Translations under genes and position numbers: made by a program
Assembly (NCBI GenBank): GCA_025963645.1
Contig: JAOQAI010000011.1
Coordinates: 39,764-103,763 of the forward strand
Origin: Flaviaestuariibacter sp.
GTDB taxonomy: Bacteria; Bacteroidota; Bacteroidia; Chitinophagales; Chitinophagaceae
DNA length: 64,000 bases
Direction: 5' to 3'
Notes under the pieces: generated by a model
The model's database searches: none
Told to the model about the DNA's origin: nothing
What the model saw: only the letters and a program-made list of their open reading frames with translations
Part shown: piece by piece, positions 9,237 to 18,310 of the stretch
How positions within the stretch are numbered: the stretch's first letter is position 1
How the letters are laid out: each line of letters starts with the position of its first letter

Positions 9237-11077
9237 TGGAGTCAGAACTATTAAAGCGCACGGTAGGAGTAAATTTTAGCGACGGAGCCACTGAAGTCAA
9301 CGTCTGGGCGCCAATGGCAACTACAGTAGAATTGCTCTTATCCGAAACAGATCAAAAGCTTGCCCTGAAGAAAGCCGACATGGGTTATTGGTCACTTACG
9401 ACAACTCAAGTAAAGCCGGGGCACCTTTACCAATTTATAGTTAATGATGGATCACCATTACCCGACCCCGCTTCGCTTTCGCAACCCAAAGGTGTGCATG
9501 GGCCTTCCAAAGCAATTGATCTGAAAGCCTTTGCTGAAAAAGAAACAGCATGGAGAAATCATCCACTGGAGGATTATATTTTATACGAATTGCACACGGG
9601 CACTCTTACAGCCGATGGTGATTTTGCGGGGATTGAAGCCAAACTGGATCACTTGGTATCGTTAGGCGTAAATGCTATCGAGATCATGCCGGTTGCGCAG
9701 TTCCCCGGGAACCGTAACTGGGGATACGATGGTGTTTTTCCTTTTGCGGTGCAGGATTCTTATGGCGGACCGGAAGGGCTCGCACAGTTGGTAAATGCTT
9801 GCCACCAAAAAGGTATCGCCGTCGTTTTAGATGTGGTCTATAATCACATGGGACCCGAAGGAAATTACCTGGGTGCTTACGGACCTTACTTCACCGACAA
9901 ATACAAAACGCCCTGGGGTAATGCCATTAATTTTGATGATGCATGGTGCGATGGCGTGCGGCAGTACTTTATTGAAAATGCTTTGATGTGGTTCCGCGAT
10001 TTTGAAATTGATGCTTTGCGATTGGATGCCGTTCATGCGATCAAGGACTTCAGCCCCGTGCATATCCTGGCAGATATAAAGAAAGCGGTAGATGCATTGA
10101 TGGCACAAACGGGACGCACCCATTACCTGATAGTGGAACTGGACCTGAACGACAACCGTTTTATCAATCCGCAGGAAAGAGGCGGCTATGGAATGGATGC
10201 CCAATGGATCGATGAGTTTCATCATGCGTTGCGGGTCACGGCTACCGGCGAAAGAACAGGTTACTACTCCGACTTTAATGGACTGCAGCACTTGGTAAAA
10301 GCTTACCGCGACGCGTATGTTTATGATGGCCAATACTCGCCGCACCGGAATAAAATGTTTGGCGTAAAAGCGGAAGAAAACACCGGTCAGCAATTCATCG
10401 TCTTCTCTCAAAACCACGACCAGGTAGGCAACAGGATGCTGGGAGAGCGAAGCAGTCAGCTGGTGTCTTTTGAAATGCAAAAGCTACTGGCAGGCGCTGT
10501 GCTGGTAAGCCCCTACCTGCCGATGCTTTTTATGGGTGAGGAGTGGAGCGAGCCTAATCCCTTTCTGTATTTTGTTAGTCATACCGATGCTGAGCTGGCA
10601 GATGCAGTAAGGAAAGGGCGCAAAGCGGAATTCGCCGCTTTTCATGCCGAGGGCGAAGCACCGGATCCAATGGCGGAAGAAACATTCCAAAGTTCAAAAC
10701 TGCAATGGAATTTGATAGAGGGTGGCCGGCATGAAACGATGCTCGAATTTTATAAAGCGCTTATTGCGTTGCGGAAGACCCACCCGGTTTTGAAACGGCT
10801 TTCACGAGCCGATCTGGAAGTGGCGGCAGATGAAGCTTCCCAAACGATCATCCTGCAACGATGGAACGGAGAAGAGCGTATCGCCTGCTTTCAAAATTTT
10901 TCTGATGCCGTTCAATCGGTAAGCTTTCCTGAGGAAGCCGATGGCTTTACGCTTGTGTTTGATTCCGCCGCACCGGGCTGGGGCGGACCGAAGGCTGCTA
11001 TCGAAAAGCTTTCTGCAAATGAACCATTGGTCATTCAACCTCAATCTTTCCTAATCTACTCCAACACACATGTTTGA
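9233..11077 (+). CDS. treZ: Malto-oligosyltrehalose trehalohydrolase
   Basis: A 614-residue GH13 enzyme that releases free trehalose from maltooligosyltrehalose, the product of TreY. The N-terminal beta domain (about 9-95, 'GATEVNVWAPMATTVELLL') is followed by the catalytic barrel. Motifs are 'DVVYNHMGPEGNY', nucleophile Asp265 ('ALRLDAVHAI'), acid/base Glu302 ('LIVELDLND') and Asp396 ('FSQNHDQVGNR'). The 'NRNWGYDGVFPFAVQDSYGG' segment is characteristic of TreZ over branching enzymes. It starts inside the glgX stop (4-bp overlap) and its own end overlaps the next start by 8 bp, so translational coupling is likely across all three genes. Confidence 0.92.
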   Translation: MMESELLKRTVGVNFSDGATEVNVWAPMATTVELLLSETDQKLALKKADMGYWSLTTTQVKPGHLYQFIVNDGSPLPDPASLSQPKGVHGPSKAIDLKAFAEKETAWRNHPLEDYILYELHTGTLTADGDFAGIEAKLDHLVSLGVNAIEIMPVAQFPGNRNWGYDGVFPFAVQDSYGGPEGLAQLVNACHQKGIAVVLDVVYNHMGPEGNYLGAYGPYFTDKYKTPWGNAINFDDAWCDGVRQYFIENALMWFRDFEIDALRLDAVHAIKDFSPVHILADIKKAVDALMAQTGRTHYLIVELDLNDNRFINPQERGGYGMDAQWIDEFHHALRVTATGERTGYYSDFNGLQHLVKAYRDAYVYDGQYSPHRNKMFGVKAEENTGQQFIVFSQNHDQVGNRMLGERSSQLVSFEMQKLLAGAVLVSPYLPMLFMGEEWSEPNPFLYFVSHTDAELADAVRKGRKAEFAAFHAEGEAPDPMAEETFQSSKLQWNLIEGGRHETMLEFYKALIALRKTHPVLKRLSRADLEVAADEASQTIILQRWNGEERIACFQNFSDAVQSVSFPEEADGFTLVFDSAAPGWGGPKAAIEKLSANEPLVIQPQSFLIYSNTHV

Positions 11078-14000
11078 TCCAATTTCAACATACCGTTTTC
11101 AGTTTCATGCAGGGTTTACGTTCGCCCAATTTAAAAGCATCATTCCTTACCTGCAAAGGCTGGGTGTGAGCACCGTTTATGCTTCGCCGATATTCGAGGC
11201 GGTGCCGGGCAGTACGCATGGCTATGATGGCTTGGCGCCCAACCGCATCAACCCGGAGATCGGCACCGAAGAAGAGCTGCGTGAAATAAGTGGTCAATTA
11301 AAAGCTGCAGGAATAAGCTGGTTGCAGGACATCGTTCCGAATCACATGGCTTTTCATCCGAGGAATGAATGGCTGATGGATGTGTTGGAAAAAGGTCCGA
11401 AGTCGCCTTATGCTAGCTTTTTTGATATGGCTGGAGACAGCCCGGTTCTTGTTCCTTTCTTAGGCGCTTCGTTGGAAGAGGCAATAAATAAGGGCGACCT
11501 GAAGCTTGCTTATGATGGTCAGCGGTTAGCGCTACAATATTATGAGGCTGTTTACCCGCTAAGTCCGTTTTCTTATGAATTGATGTATGAAGATGGTGAA
11601 AGCGGTTCAGAAGAGATACTGAATCTGATCACGCAATTCCAGGCGTTGGATGAAGCGACCGATGAAGCTTCATTTGCAAAAGGATGGCAAGATTGGCTCC
11701 AATCTTTAGCTGCCTTCACCGGCAAGGATGAAGGCAAAGCTTATATCAAAAAGCAGGTTGACACCATCAACAGCGACCCTGAAAAGTTGCTGCAACTGGC
11801 GCAGCAACAGCACTACCAATTATCCCATTGGCAGGAAACGGATAGAAAGATCAACTACCGCCGGTTCTTTACCGTGAATGGTTTAATATGCCTCAACATC
11901 CAGCACGATGAAGTATTTGCTACCTATCACAGCTTGATAAAGAAGCTGGTGGACGATGGTGTTTTCCAGGGCTTGCGGATTGACCATATTGATGGCTTGT
12001 ACGATCCCACGCAATATTTGCAGCAGTTGCGGCAGTTGGTGGGCCACGAGGTTTATATCATCGCGGAGAAGATCCTGGAAAGCCACGAGCAAAGCCCGGG
12101 CTATTGGCCCATCCAGGGCAATACGGGCTATGACTTCCTGGCAACCGTAAATAATCTTTTTACGAAAGCGGAAAGCAAGGCCGCCTTTACGCAATTCTAT
12201 TATGGCATAGCCGGTGATCATCGTACGGTGCAGCAGCAAGTGAGGGACAGCAAAGCGCATATACTGCACCAGCACATGGGCGGCGAGCTGGAAAACCTGT
12301 GCCGGTTGTTTTACGAGCAGGACCTGGTACAAAAAGACCGGCTGGATGGGTTGCCTTCCGAAACCATAAAAGCCGCTATTGCTGCCTTTTTGGTTCATTG
12401 CCCGGTGTACCGGTTCTACAGCAATATTCTTCCGCTGACTGGCAATGAAGCAACATCCGTACAGAATATATTGGAAGCGATCCGGCAAACGGACTCGGCT
12501 GTTGCTGAAGGTATTTCTATTCTCGAAGAGGTCTTTTTAAAAAAGCCTTTGGAAGGCGATGGGGCTTACAATCTCCGTGCGGTGCATTTCTTTAAGCGCT
12601 GCATGCAATTCAGCGGACCCATCATGGCGAAAGGCGTCGAAGACACACTGATGTACACTTTCAACCGCTTTATTGCCCACAACGAAGTGGGCGATGCCGT
12701 TGATGCGTTTGGCATGAGTGCAGCCGACTTTCATCAAAAGATGAAGGAGCGCCAGAAGACCATTCCGCTGTCTTTAAACGGAAGCTCCACGCATGATACC
12801 AAGCGGGGCGAAGATGTACGGGCACGGCTGAATGTGTTGACAGAGATGCCGGGTGAATGGCTGCAAAAAGTGCAGGAGTGGCAAGGGCTGACAAGCGTTC
12901 TGAAAGAAGAAGGTGCACCAGATGCCACGGATGAATACTTTATCTACCAGACGCTTATTGGTGCTTATCCCATGCCGGGCGCCGATACCGCTGATTTCGG
13001 GGAAAGACTTAAAGAGTATTTACAAAAGGCATTGCGGGAAGCCAAGCGTCATTCCAACTGGAGCGCTCCGAACGAAGCCTATGAAATTGCAGTACAAAAC
13101 TTTGCCAGCGGTCTGCTGGACACTGCGCATCCTTTCTGGAAAAACTTCAGTGCCTTTTATGATAAAGTTGCCCGCCTGGGTATCGTCAATTCGCTTTCGC
13201 AGGTGTTGTTGAAATTCACCTGCCCGGGTGTGCCGGATGTGTACCAGGGCTGCGAGCTGTGGGATTTTAGCCTGGTGGACCCGGACAACCGGCGTCCTGT
13301 GGACTATCAGCAAAGAGCCCACTGGTTGGAAGAATTAGCTAAAGGCGGAAGTCAGAAAATAGAATTACTTTGGAAGACAAGGGTTGATGGCAAGATCAAG
13401 CTCTGGCTCGTCAACCGTTTATTGGGGCTTCGAAAAGCCAAGCCCCAACTTTTTAGCGGGGGCGACTATATTCCTTTAAAGGTGGAAGGAATGTATAAAG
13501 AAAACCTTGTTGCTTTTGCAAGGCGGCACCGGCAAGATTTACTTGTAGTGATCGTTCCCTTACATACTGCCAATCTCCAATTGAGTGAAAAAGAACTTCC
13601 CGATTGGGAGGACACCTGCATCACGCTTCCGAAGGGCACATTGCCTGATTGGGAAGACCTGCTGCAAGGCGAAAAGGGCAGCTTTGAACAAGCGCTATTA
13701 GCAAACGACATCCTGCAAACACTCCCTTTCGCTGTCCTGCAACTCCGCACCGAACGTACCGAAAGAGGCGCTGGCATTTTACTGCATATCAGTTCACTGC
13801 CATCCCGTTTCGGCATTGGCGACCTCGGACCGGAAGCAAAAGCCTTTGCCCGGTTCCTGAACCGCTCCCACCAGAAGTTCTGGCAACTGCTGCCCATCAA
13901 TCCGACAGAGGCCGGGCAGGCGCATTCGCCTTATAGCTCCACGTCGAGCCGTGCGGGCAACACGCTTTTCATCAGCCCCGAGATCCTGCTGCAGGAAGGG

Positions 14001-15260
14001 CTGCTACGTGAGGAAGATTTAGAACCGCATTATTTACCTGCAGAAGCGCAAGTAGCTTACGAAGAAGCCGAAGCGGCAAAGGCTGCCTTGTTGTGGAAAG
14101 CCTGGGAGGGTTTTTATGAATTGGGTGATGCAGCCATGCTGAAAGATTTTGAGGAGTATTGTGAAAAGGAGGCATCATGGCTGGACGATTTTTCGCTTTA
14201 CGTCCTGCTTAAAGGGTTGCACGAAGGCAAGCCCTGGTATGAGTGGCCGGAGGAATACAAGTTAAGGGACAACACTGCGCTTACCCAGCTAAAAGAGGCG
14301 CACCAAAAAGAGCTGGAGTACAGTAGGTGGTGCCAGTGGGTGTTTGCCCGCCAGTGGACCGCTTTTAAAAATGATTGTAATAACCAGGGCATTCAACTCA
14401 TCGGCGACCTGCCGTTTTATGTAAGCTATGATTCGGCGGATGTATGGTCAGCCCAGCATCTTTTTTATTTAGATGAAGACGACAACCGGCTGGGTATTGC
14501 AGGCGTGCCGCCGGATGCGTTTAGTGCCGACGGGCAACTGTGGGGCATGCCGGTTTACCGCTGGGATGTTTTAAAGGAAGAAGGCTATAGCTGGTGGATC
14601 GAAAGGCTGCGGAAGAACATCGAGCTGTTTGACCTCGTGCGCCTCGATCACTTCCGCGCCTTTGCCGATTACTGGGAAGTGCCTGCCGGGGAAGAGACCG
14701 CAAAGAACGGCACTTGGAAGGAAGGACCGGGAGCCGAATTTTTCAACGCAGTGAAAGATGCCCTCGGTGACCTGCCCTTCGTGGCGGAAGACCTGGGCGA
14801 GATCAACGATAAAGTGCTGGAGCTGCGGGATGCTTTCGGGCTGCCGGGAATGAAGATCCTGCAGTTTGCTTTTGGCGAGGACATGGGCGCCTCCGATTAC
14901 ATTCCACATAACTATTCCTCCAATTTCATTGCCTATACCGGCACGCACGACAACAATACCACCCGGGGCTGGTTCCGGCAGGAAGCGGATGAAGGAATTA
15001 AGGGACGCTTGGAACAATATATTGGTCATCCGGTTTCAGAAGACAACATCAATGACGTGCTCACACGACTGGCTTATGGTTCAGTGGCGGCGACGGTGAT
15101 ATTGCCCATGCAGGATGTTTTGAACCTGGACGAGGGCGCCCGGATGAATACGCCATCATCGGGCAGCAACAACTGGGGGTGGCGGCTGCTGCCTAAGCAG
15201 TTGGGGTCAACACATGAGCAGCGCTTAAAGAAATGGACGGAAATCTATAACAGGAGATAA
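11070..15260 (+). CDS. TreY::MalQ fusion: maltooligosyltrehalose synthase / 4-alpha-glucanotransferase
   Basis: A 1396-residue two-enzyme protein. Residues 1 to about 890 are TreY (GH13), which turns the reducing-end glucose of a maltodextrin into a trehalosyl unit. Marks are 'STYRFQFHAGFTF', 'YASPIFEAVPGSTHGYDG', nucleophile Asp305 ('GLRIDHIDGLYDP'), 'IIAEKILE' and 'STHDTKRGEDVRARL'. Residues about 900-1396 are a complete 4-alpha-glucanotransferase (GH77): 'GILLHISSLPSRFGIGDLG', nucleophile Asp1193 ('VRLDHFRAFADYWEVP'), acid/base Glu1240 ('FVAEDLGEI') and Asp1294 ('GTHDNNTTRGWF'). The join near residue 893-900 is direct, with no long linker. There is no stop or frame change at the join, so this is one reading frame. 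The MalQ half would rebuild longer chains from the short maltodextrins that TreY/TreZ leave behind. Confidence 0.93.
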   Translation: MFDPISTYRFQFHAGFTFAQFKSIIPYLQRLGVSTVYASPIFEAVPGSTHGYDGLAPNRINPEIGTEEELREISGQLKAAGISWLQDIVPNHMAFHPRNEWLMDVLEKGPKSPYASFFDMAGDSPVLVPFLGASLEEAINKGDLKLAYDGQRLALQYYEAVYPLSPFSYELMYEDGESGSEEILNLITQFQALDEATDEASFAKGWQDWLQSLAAFTGKDEGKAYIKKQVDTINSDPEKLLQLAQQQHYQLSHWQETDRKINYRRFFTVNGLICLNIQHDEVFATYHSLIKKLVDDGVFQGLRIDHIDGLYDPTQYLQQLRQLVGHEVYIIAEKILESHEQSPGYWPIQGNTGYDFLATVNNLFTKAESKAAFTQFYYGIAGDHRTVQQQVRDSKAHILHQHMGGELENLCRLFYEQDLVQKDRLDGLPSETIKAAIAAFLVHCPVYRFYSNILPLTGNEATSVQNILEAIRQTDSAVAEGISILEEVFLKKPLEGDGAYNLRAVHFFKRCMQFSGPIMAKGVEDTLMYTFNRFIAHNEVGDAVDAFGMSAADFHQKMKERQKTIPLSLNGSSTHDTKRGEDVRARLNVLTEMPGEWLQKVQEWQGLTSVLKEEGAPDATDEYFIYQTLIGAYPMPGADTADFGERLKEYLQKALREAKRHSNWSAPNEAYEIAVQNFASGLLDTAHPFWKNFSAFYDKVARLGIVNSLSQVLLKFTCPGVPDVYQGCELWDFSLVDPDNRRPVDYQQRAHWLEELAKGGSQKIELLWKTRVDGKIKLWLVNRLLGLRKAKPQLFSGGDYIPLKVEGMYKENLVAFARRHRQDLLVVIVPLHTANLQLSEKELPDWEDTCITLPKGTLPDWEDLLQGEKGSFEQALLANDILQTLPFAVLQLRTERTERGAGILLHISSLPSRFGIGDLGPEAKAFARFLNRSHQKFWQLLPINPTEAGQAHSPYSSTSSRAGNTLFISPEILLQEGLLREEDLEPHYLPAEAQVAYEEAEAAKAALLWKAWEGFYELGDAAMLKDFEEYCEKEASWLDDFSLYVLLKGLHEGKPWYEWPEEYKLRDNTALTQLKEAHQKELEYSRWCQWVFARQWTAFKNDCNNQGIQLIGDLPFYVSYDSADVWSAQHLFYLDEDDNRLGIAGVPPDAFSADGQLWGMPVYRWDVLKEEGYSWWIERLRKNIELFDLVRLDHFRAFADYWEVPAGEETAKNGTWKEGPGAEFFNAVKDALGDLPFVAEDLGEINDKVLELRDAFGLPGMKILQFAFGEDMGASDYIPHNYSSNFIAYTGTHDNNTTRGWFRQEADEGIKGRLEQYIGHPVSEDNINDVLTRLAYGSVAATVILPMQDVLNLDEGARMNTPSSGSNNWGWRLLPKQLGSTHEQRLKKWTEIYNRR

Positions 15261-15266
15261 GGAATT

Positions 15267-16004
15267 ATGAAGGCGAAGAACGTTTGGATCATTGACAAGG
15301 CTTTTTACATGCCGCAGCTCAACCGGTGGCGGCGCATCTGGCTGTATGTACCGGAAGATTATGCTAGGTCCGGCAAGCACTACCCGGTGCTGTACATGCA
15401 CGACGGGCAAAATCTTTTTGAGCAATGGAGCGCCTTCGGTGACGAGTGGGAAGTGGATGAGACCATTGACGCCATGAAAGAGAAATGCTTTGTTGTGGGC
15501 ATTGATAACGGCGGCCCGCATCGCTTGCGGGAATACAATATCCACCAGCATCCCGACCACGGAAGCGGACAGGGGAAGCAATATATGGATTTCATTGTGC
15601 AGACCTTAAAGCCTTATATCGACACCACCTACCGGATCCTCCCTGAAAAGGAACACACCTATATCGCCGGCAGCTCTATGGGTGGACTGCTGTCTTTCTA
15701 TGCCGGGCTCTTATACCCCGAAACCTTTGGAAAGACCGGGGTCTTCTCACCCTCTTTCTGGCTGCACCGCGACATTATAGAAGAGATGGCCGCCAGCTTC
15801 AAGCCAGCCAACGAAAACCAGCAGTGGTATTTTTATGCAGGGGAAAGGGAAGGAGAGGAGATGGCGGAGAATACCAGGAAGATTGCCGCATCGCTACGGG
15901 AAAAAGGACTGGTCGTAAAAGAAAACTATTTACAGGAGGGCGACCACAGCGAAAAGAACTGGCGGGACCAGTTCCCCGATTTCTACCAATGGCTGCACTC
16001 GTAG
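15267..16004 (+). CDS. Alpha/beta-hydrolase, esterase D-like
   Basis: A 245-residue protein of the esterase-D/putative esterase family. The nucleophile elbow is 'GSSMGG' with Ser137, a likely catalytic His227 sits in 'EGDHSEKNW', and the oxyanion strand is 'YPVLYMHDGQNLFEQWSAFG'. No signal peptide is visible, so it is probably cytosolic. It starts six bases after the treY::malQ stop, which makes it the last gene of the glucan/trehalose operon. The substrate is unknown. Relatives act on acyl or sugar esters and some are attached to glucan-active enzymes, so a role in removing acyl groups from glucan or trehalose is a guess from context only. Confidence 0.8.
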   Translation: MKAKNVWIIDKAFYMPQLNRWRRIWLYVPEDYARSGKHYPVLYMHDGQNLFEQWSAFGDEWEVDETIDAMKEKCFVVGIDNGGPHRLREYNIHQHPDHGSGQGKQYMDFIVQTLKPYIDTTYRILPEKEHTYIAGSSMGGLLSFYAGLLYPETFGKTGVFSPSFWLHRDIIEEMAASFKPANENQQWYFYAGEREGEEMAENTRKIAASLREKGLVVKENYLQEGDHSEKNWRDQFPDFYQWLHS

Positions 16005-16322
16005 GTAGCGTACTTTATCCACGATGGTCTTTGTTCAGTTGCATCTCTGCAAGAGGAAATAGGCTGTGGATAGATGGCTAAAAAATCTTATGGATAAGGC
16101 ATATTATTTGCACCTGCTATTGTATGCTGAGAGCAATCCCTACCAACAATCAAAGGCAGGCAAAGCCGCAAATCAAAGTTGTTCACATAAAGCACTCGAT
16201 CACGCTGAAAGAGTCGGAAAAGGCAGATCAGAATTCCGATCTTTTGGTAAGCGTTAAGCGCTTTCACATGGACAACCGTTCGCAGTACCTGAGAAGCAAT
16301 TTTTATCCCGACGGGCCCGGTG

Positions 16323-16346
16323 GGAATTATAGCGGCTTATAATTCC
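16323..16346. repeat. 9-bp perfect inverted repeat
   Basis: GGAATTATA (16323-16331) and TATAATTCC (16338-16346) flank a six-base loop. It sits 12 bp before the terminator hairpin at 16359. It may be part of the same folded RNA end. Confidence 0.6.
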
Positions 16347-16358
16347 ACCATATCTATT

Positions 16359-16387
16359 AGGGTTTCAGAAAGCTGGAACCCTTTTTT
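16359..16387 (+). terminator. Rho-independent terminator
   Basis: The stem AGGGTTTCAG / CTGGAACCCT pairs over 10 bp with one G-T wobble, around the loop AAAG, and is followed by six T. It lies about 355 bp after the esterase stop. It either ends the trehalose operon with a long 3' region or ends an unrecognised small transcript. Confidence 0.7.
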
Positions 16388-16667
16388 ATGCCATGGTCCG
16401 ATGGACCGGCCATGGGGATATACATTTGAACTGTACTATAGGACAGCCCAATTACTGCTAACTTTACTCTTGTTACCCTTGTAAAGGGTAGAGGGTAATT
16501 GTGGGCAAGCAGGCTTATCGTGCACCCTGAAGCATTAGCAAGCATTAGCCATATATCTCGATCCACATCCTTCTATGCCGTTCAGCCATTAATGCAAGCC
16601 CGTTCGGCTGTTGATAAATCGCTAATCAAATGGCACAACTCTTTCTACAAAGAGGAAAACAGTTTTA

Positions 16668-17211
16668 ATGATAAAGAGTATTCACCTGGTCGGCATTACT
16701 GTCATCCTTTTTACTTCCTTTTCTTTTATTTTGATTGATAAAAATGCGCAACCGTCTAACGATAAGAGCGCACAACTGTCTGATGTACAGTTCATCGAGC
16801 CCGACTCGCTTTTTCTGAAAGAGGCCGCCAGCAGCGGCTTGATGGAAGTGCAGCTGGGAACCGTGGCACAACAGCCCAAGGGTAAAAGCATTTGGCGCCA
16901 TGATGGTAAGGGACCATACCGCTGCCAACGCGGAAGTAGTGATGCTGGCCGGCCGTATGGGCGTAACCCTGCCCACCGCCCCCATGGCTAAGCATGCGAA
17001 GCATATCGGGCACCTGCAACAGTTATCCGGAACCGCTTTTGACCGGGCCTATATCACGATGATGATAGAAGCGCATAAGGATGACCTTGACGAGTTTGAA
17101 GATGCGTCCAAGAAAGCGGTGGACACAGCCATACGTGGTTTCGCCGCCCGCACGTTTCCTATATTAAGGATGCACCGCGATTCCGCTATCGCTATCCGTA
17201 ACCGGAAGTGA
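16668..17211 (+). pseudogene. DUF4142 protein gene with a +1 frameshift
   Basis: Two frames together give one DUF4142 (ferritin-like four-helix, often secreted) protein. Frame 1 from ATG 16668 encodes a signal-like N-terminus and 'FLKEAASSGLMEVQLGTVAQQPK'. The sequence then continues in the next frame as 'VKAFGAMMVRDHTAANAEV' up to the stop at 17211. The switch falls at the GGG run at 16880-16882: removing one G restores a continuous family match of about 180 residues. A run of three G makes either a true single-base insertion or a sequencing error possible. As given, translation from 16668 would leave the family fold after about 70 residues and stop at 16991. Confidence 0.8.
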
Positions 17212-17309
17212 TCAAGTTCTTGTTGTTTCGTTTATAATTCTTGCTATCTGCCGTGGTTGGTGAAGTGCCTACCTAACTTTAGCTTGACACCCACAGCGGC
17301 ATTCAAGTC

Positions 17310-17639
17310 TCAATCTACCACAAACAGCACACAGCCACCTTTGGAAAAGGTTCTATGCGCTTCGCAGTCGTCGCCTACAATATAAGTGGCGCCTTCGCTC
17401 AATTCCATCAGGCGCCCGTCTTCCAGTTCCGTTATCATGCTGCCTTGAAGGCAATGAATGATGTGACCTTTTTTGCACCAGTGATCGGCTTTATAGCCGG
17501 GTGCGTATTCCATACGGCGAATGCGGATGTCTCCAACATTCATCACTTGCCGTAAAGCGTATGCTTCTTCGCCTTCGTGCCTTTCGGCAGGGATGGCGGT
17601 CCAGTCAATAACCTGGAAAGGGAAGGTGGGGATGGTCAT
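17310..17639 (-). CDS. DHCW-motif cupin-fold protein
   Basis: A 109-residue small single-domain cupin. The centre carries the 'ADHWCKKGHIIHCLQG' segment, which matches the family named for its Asp-His-Cys-Trp motif. A second cupin half ('GATYIVGDDCEAHRTFSKGG') follows. The His residues could bind a metal, but the function of the family is unknown. It is a stand-alone gene, 38 bp downstream of a VOC-family gene on the same strand, so the two may be co-transcribed. Confidence 0.8.
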   Translation of the reverse strand: MTIPTFPFQVIDWTAIPAERHEGEEAYALRQVMNVGDIRIRRMEYAPGYKADHWCKKGHIIHCLQGSMITELEDGRLMELSEGATYIVGDDCEAHRTFSKGGCVLFVVD

Positions 17640-17677
17640 GATTAAGTAGTTGTCGCTGTTATCGTTTCCCGTATTGG

Positions 17678-18043
17678 TTATCTACGAAAATCTACAAAAT
17701 GCCATAGCACACCGGACGGGTCAATCAAATAGCATTCTTTACCCCATTCATTTTCCTGTAGCGGCACAAGTTTGCTATTTAAATATCTTTTATCGAGTTC
17801 CAGTGTTTGTAAAAAACGATAGTACTTTTCAACGTCACTTACTTCAAGAAGCATCATTGAGTTTTCAATCCAGTCTTTTAGGTAATAGTCTTGCAAGTAG
17901 AAACATAATCCCTGGATTGTAAAAAGCGACATCTTATCCGAAATGACTTTTTCTTCAAACCCTAAGTCCTTGTAAAAAGCTCTTGATATTTCATAGTCTT
18001 TAGATCCGATAAATGCCCTGATTGATTTTATATTTTGATCCAT
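17678..18043 (-). CDS. VOC (glyoxalase/bleomycin-resistance fold) protein
   Basis: A 121-residue protein with the two beta-alpha-beta-beta-beta units of the vicinal-oxygen-chelate fold: 'IRAFIGSKDYEISRAFYKDLGF' at the start and 'ECYLIDPSGVLWHFVDF' at the end. Metal-binding positions are poorly conserved, so catalysis is unsure; related small VOC proteins bind or resist antibiotics. The substrate is not predictable. It is upstream of the cupin gene on the same strand. Confidence 0.8.
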   Translation of the reverse strand: MDQNIKSIRAFIGSKDYEISRAFYKDLGFEEKVISDKMSLFTIQGLCFYLQDYYLKDWIENSMMLLEVSDVEKYYRFLQTLELDKRYLNSKLVPLQENEWGKECYLIDPSGVLWHFVDFRR

Positions 18044-18310
18044 TTTGTGGGTTCTCGTCTATAATTGTTTTACTATGTCTGCTTCGCTTGCCGCTAATCA
18101 TCCGCCGTTATCAAACAGGCAAAAGGTCTTTGCCTTTTCCACACAAAGATATTCTTGCACCCGTATGGTTCTGTTGCCTATTTAACTGGATAACAGGGTA
18201 TCTGCCAAATTGAGGATTGGCGTGTTTCCTTTTTTATACAAGGAGCACTGCTTCCATTTGGCAACTCCATAAGATGATGCCGTTGCCTGGCGCATAACCA
18301 TTTAAATCCC

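Larger units (their letters stand above)
16005..16667 (+). other. 663-bp non-coding stretch after the trehalose operon
   Basis: No open frame here has a recognisable product or good coding character; the longest ones (up to 72 codons) look random. The stretch holds a short palindrome (16323-16346), a convincing terminator hairpin (16359-16387) and a second small inverted repeat near 16475-16491 ('TACCCTT..AAGGGTA'). It could be a long 3' untranslated region, a small RNA, or decayed sequence. Confidence 0.5.

Noticed and set aside
9827..10480. A 217-codon open frame on the minus strand inside treZ
   Set aside because: It lies wholly opposite the treZ catalytic domain, has no family resemblance and no promoter; it is a by-product of treZ codon use.
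11883..12488. A 201-codon open frame on the minus strand inside treY
   Set aside because: Opposite to well-conserved TreY motifs, with no recognisable domain.
16066..16342. Small proteins encoded in the 16.0-16.35 kb gap
   Set aside because: The short open frames have no start signals, no domain and an amino-acid make-up that looks random.
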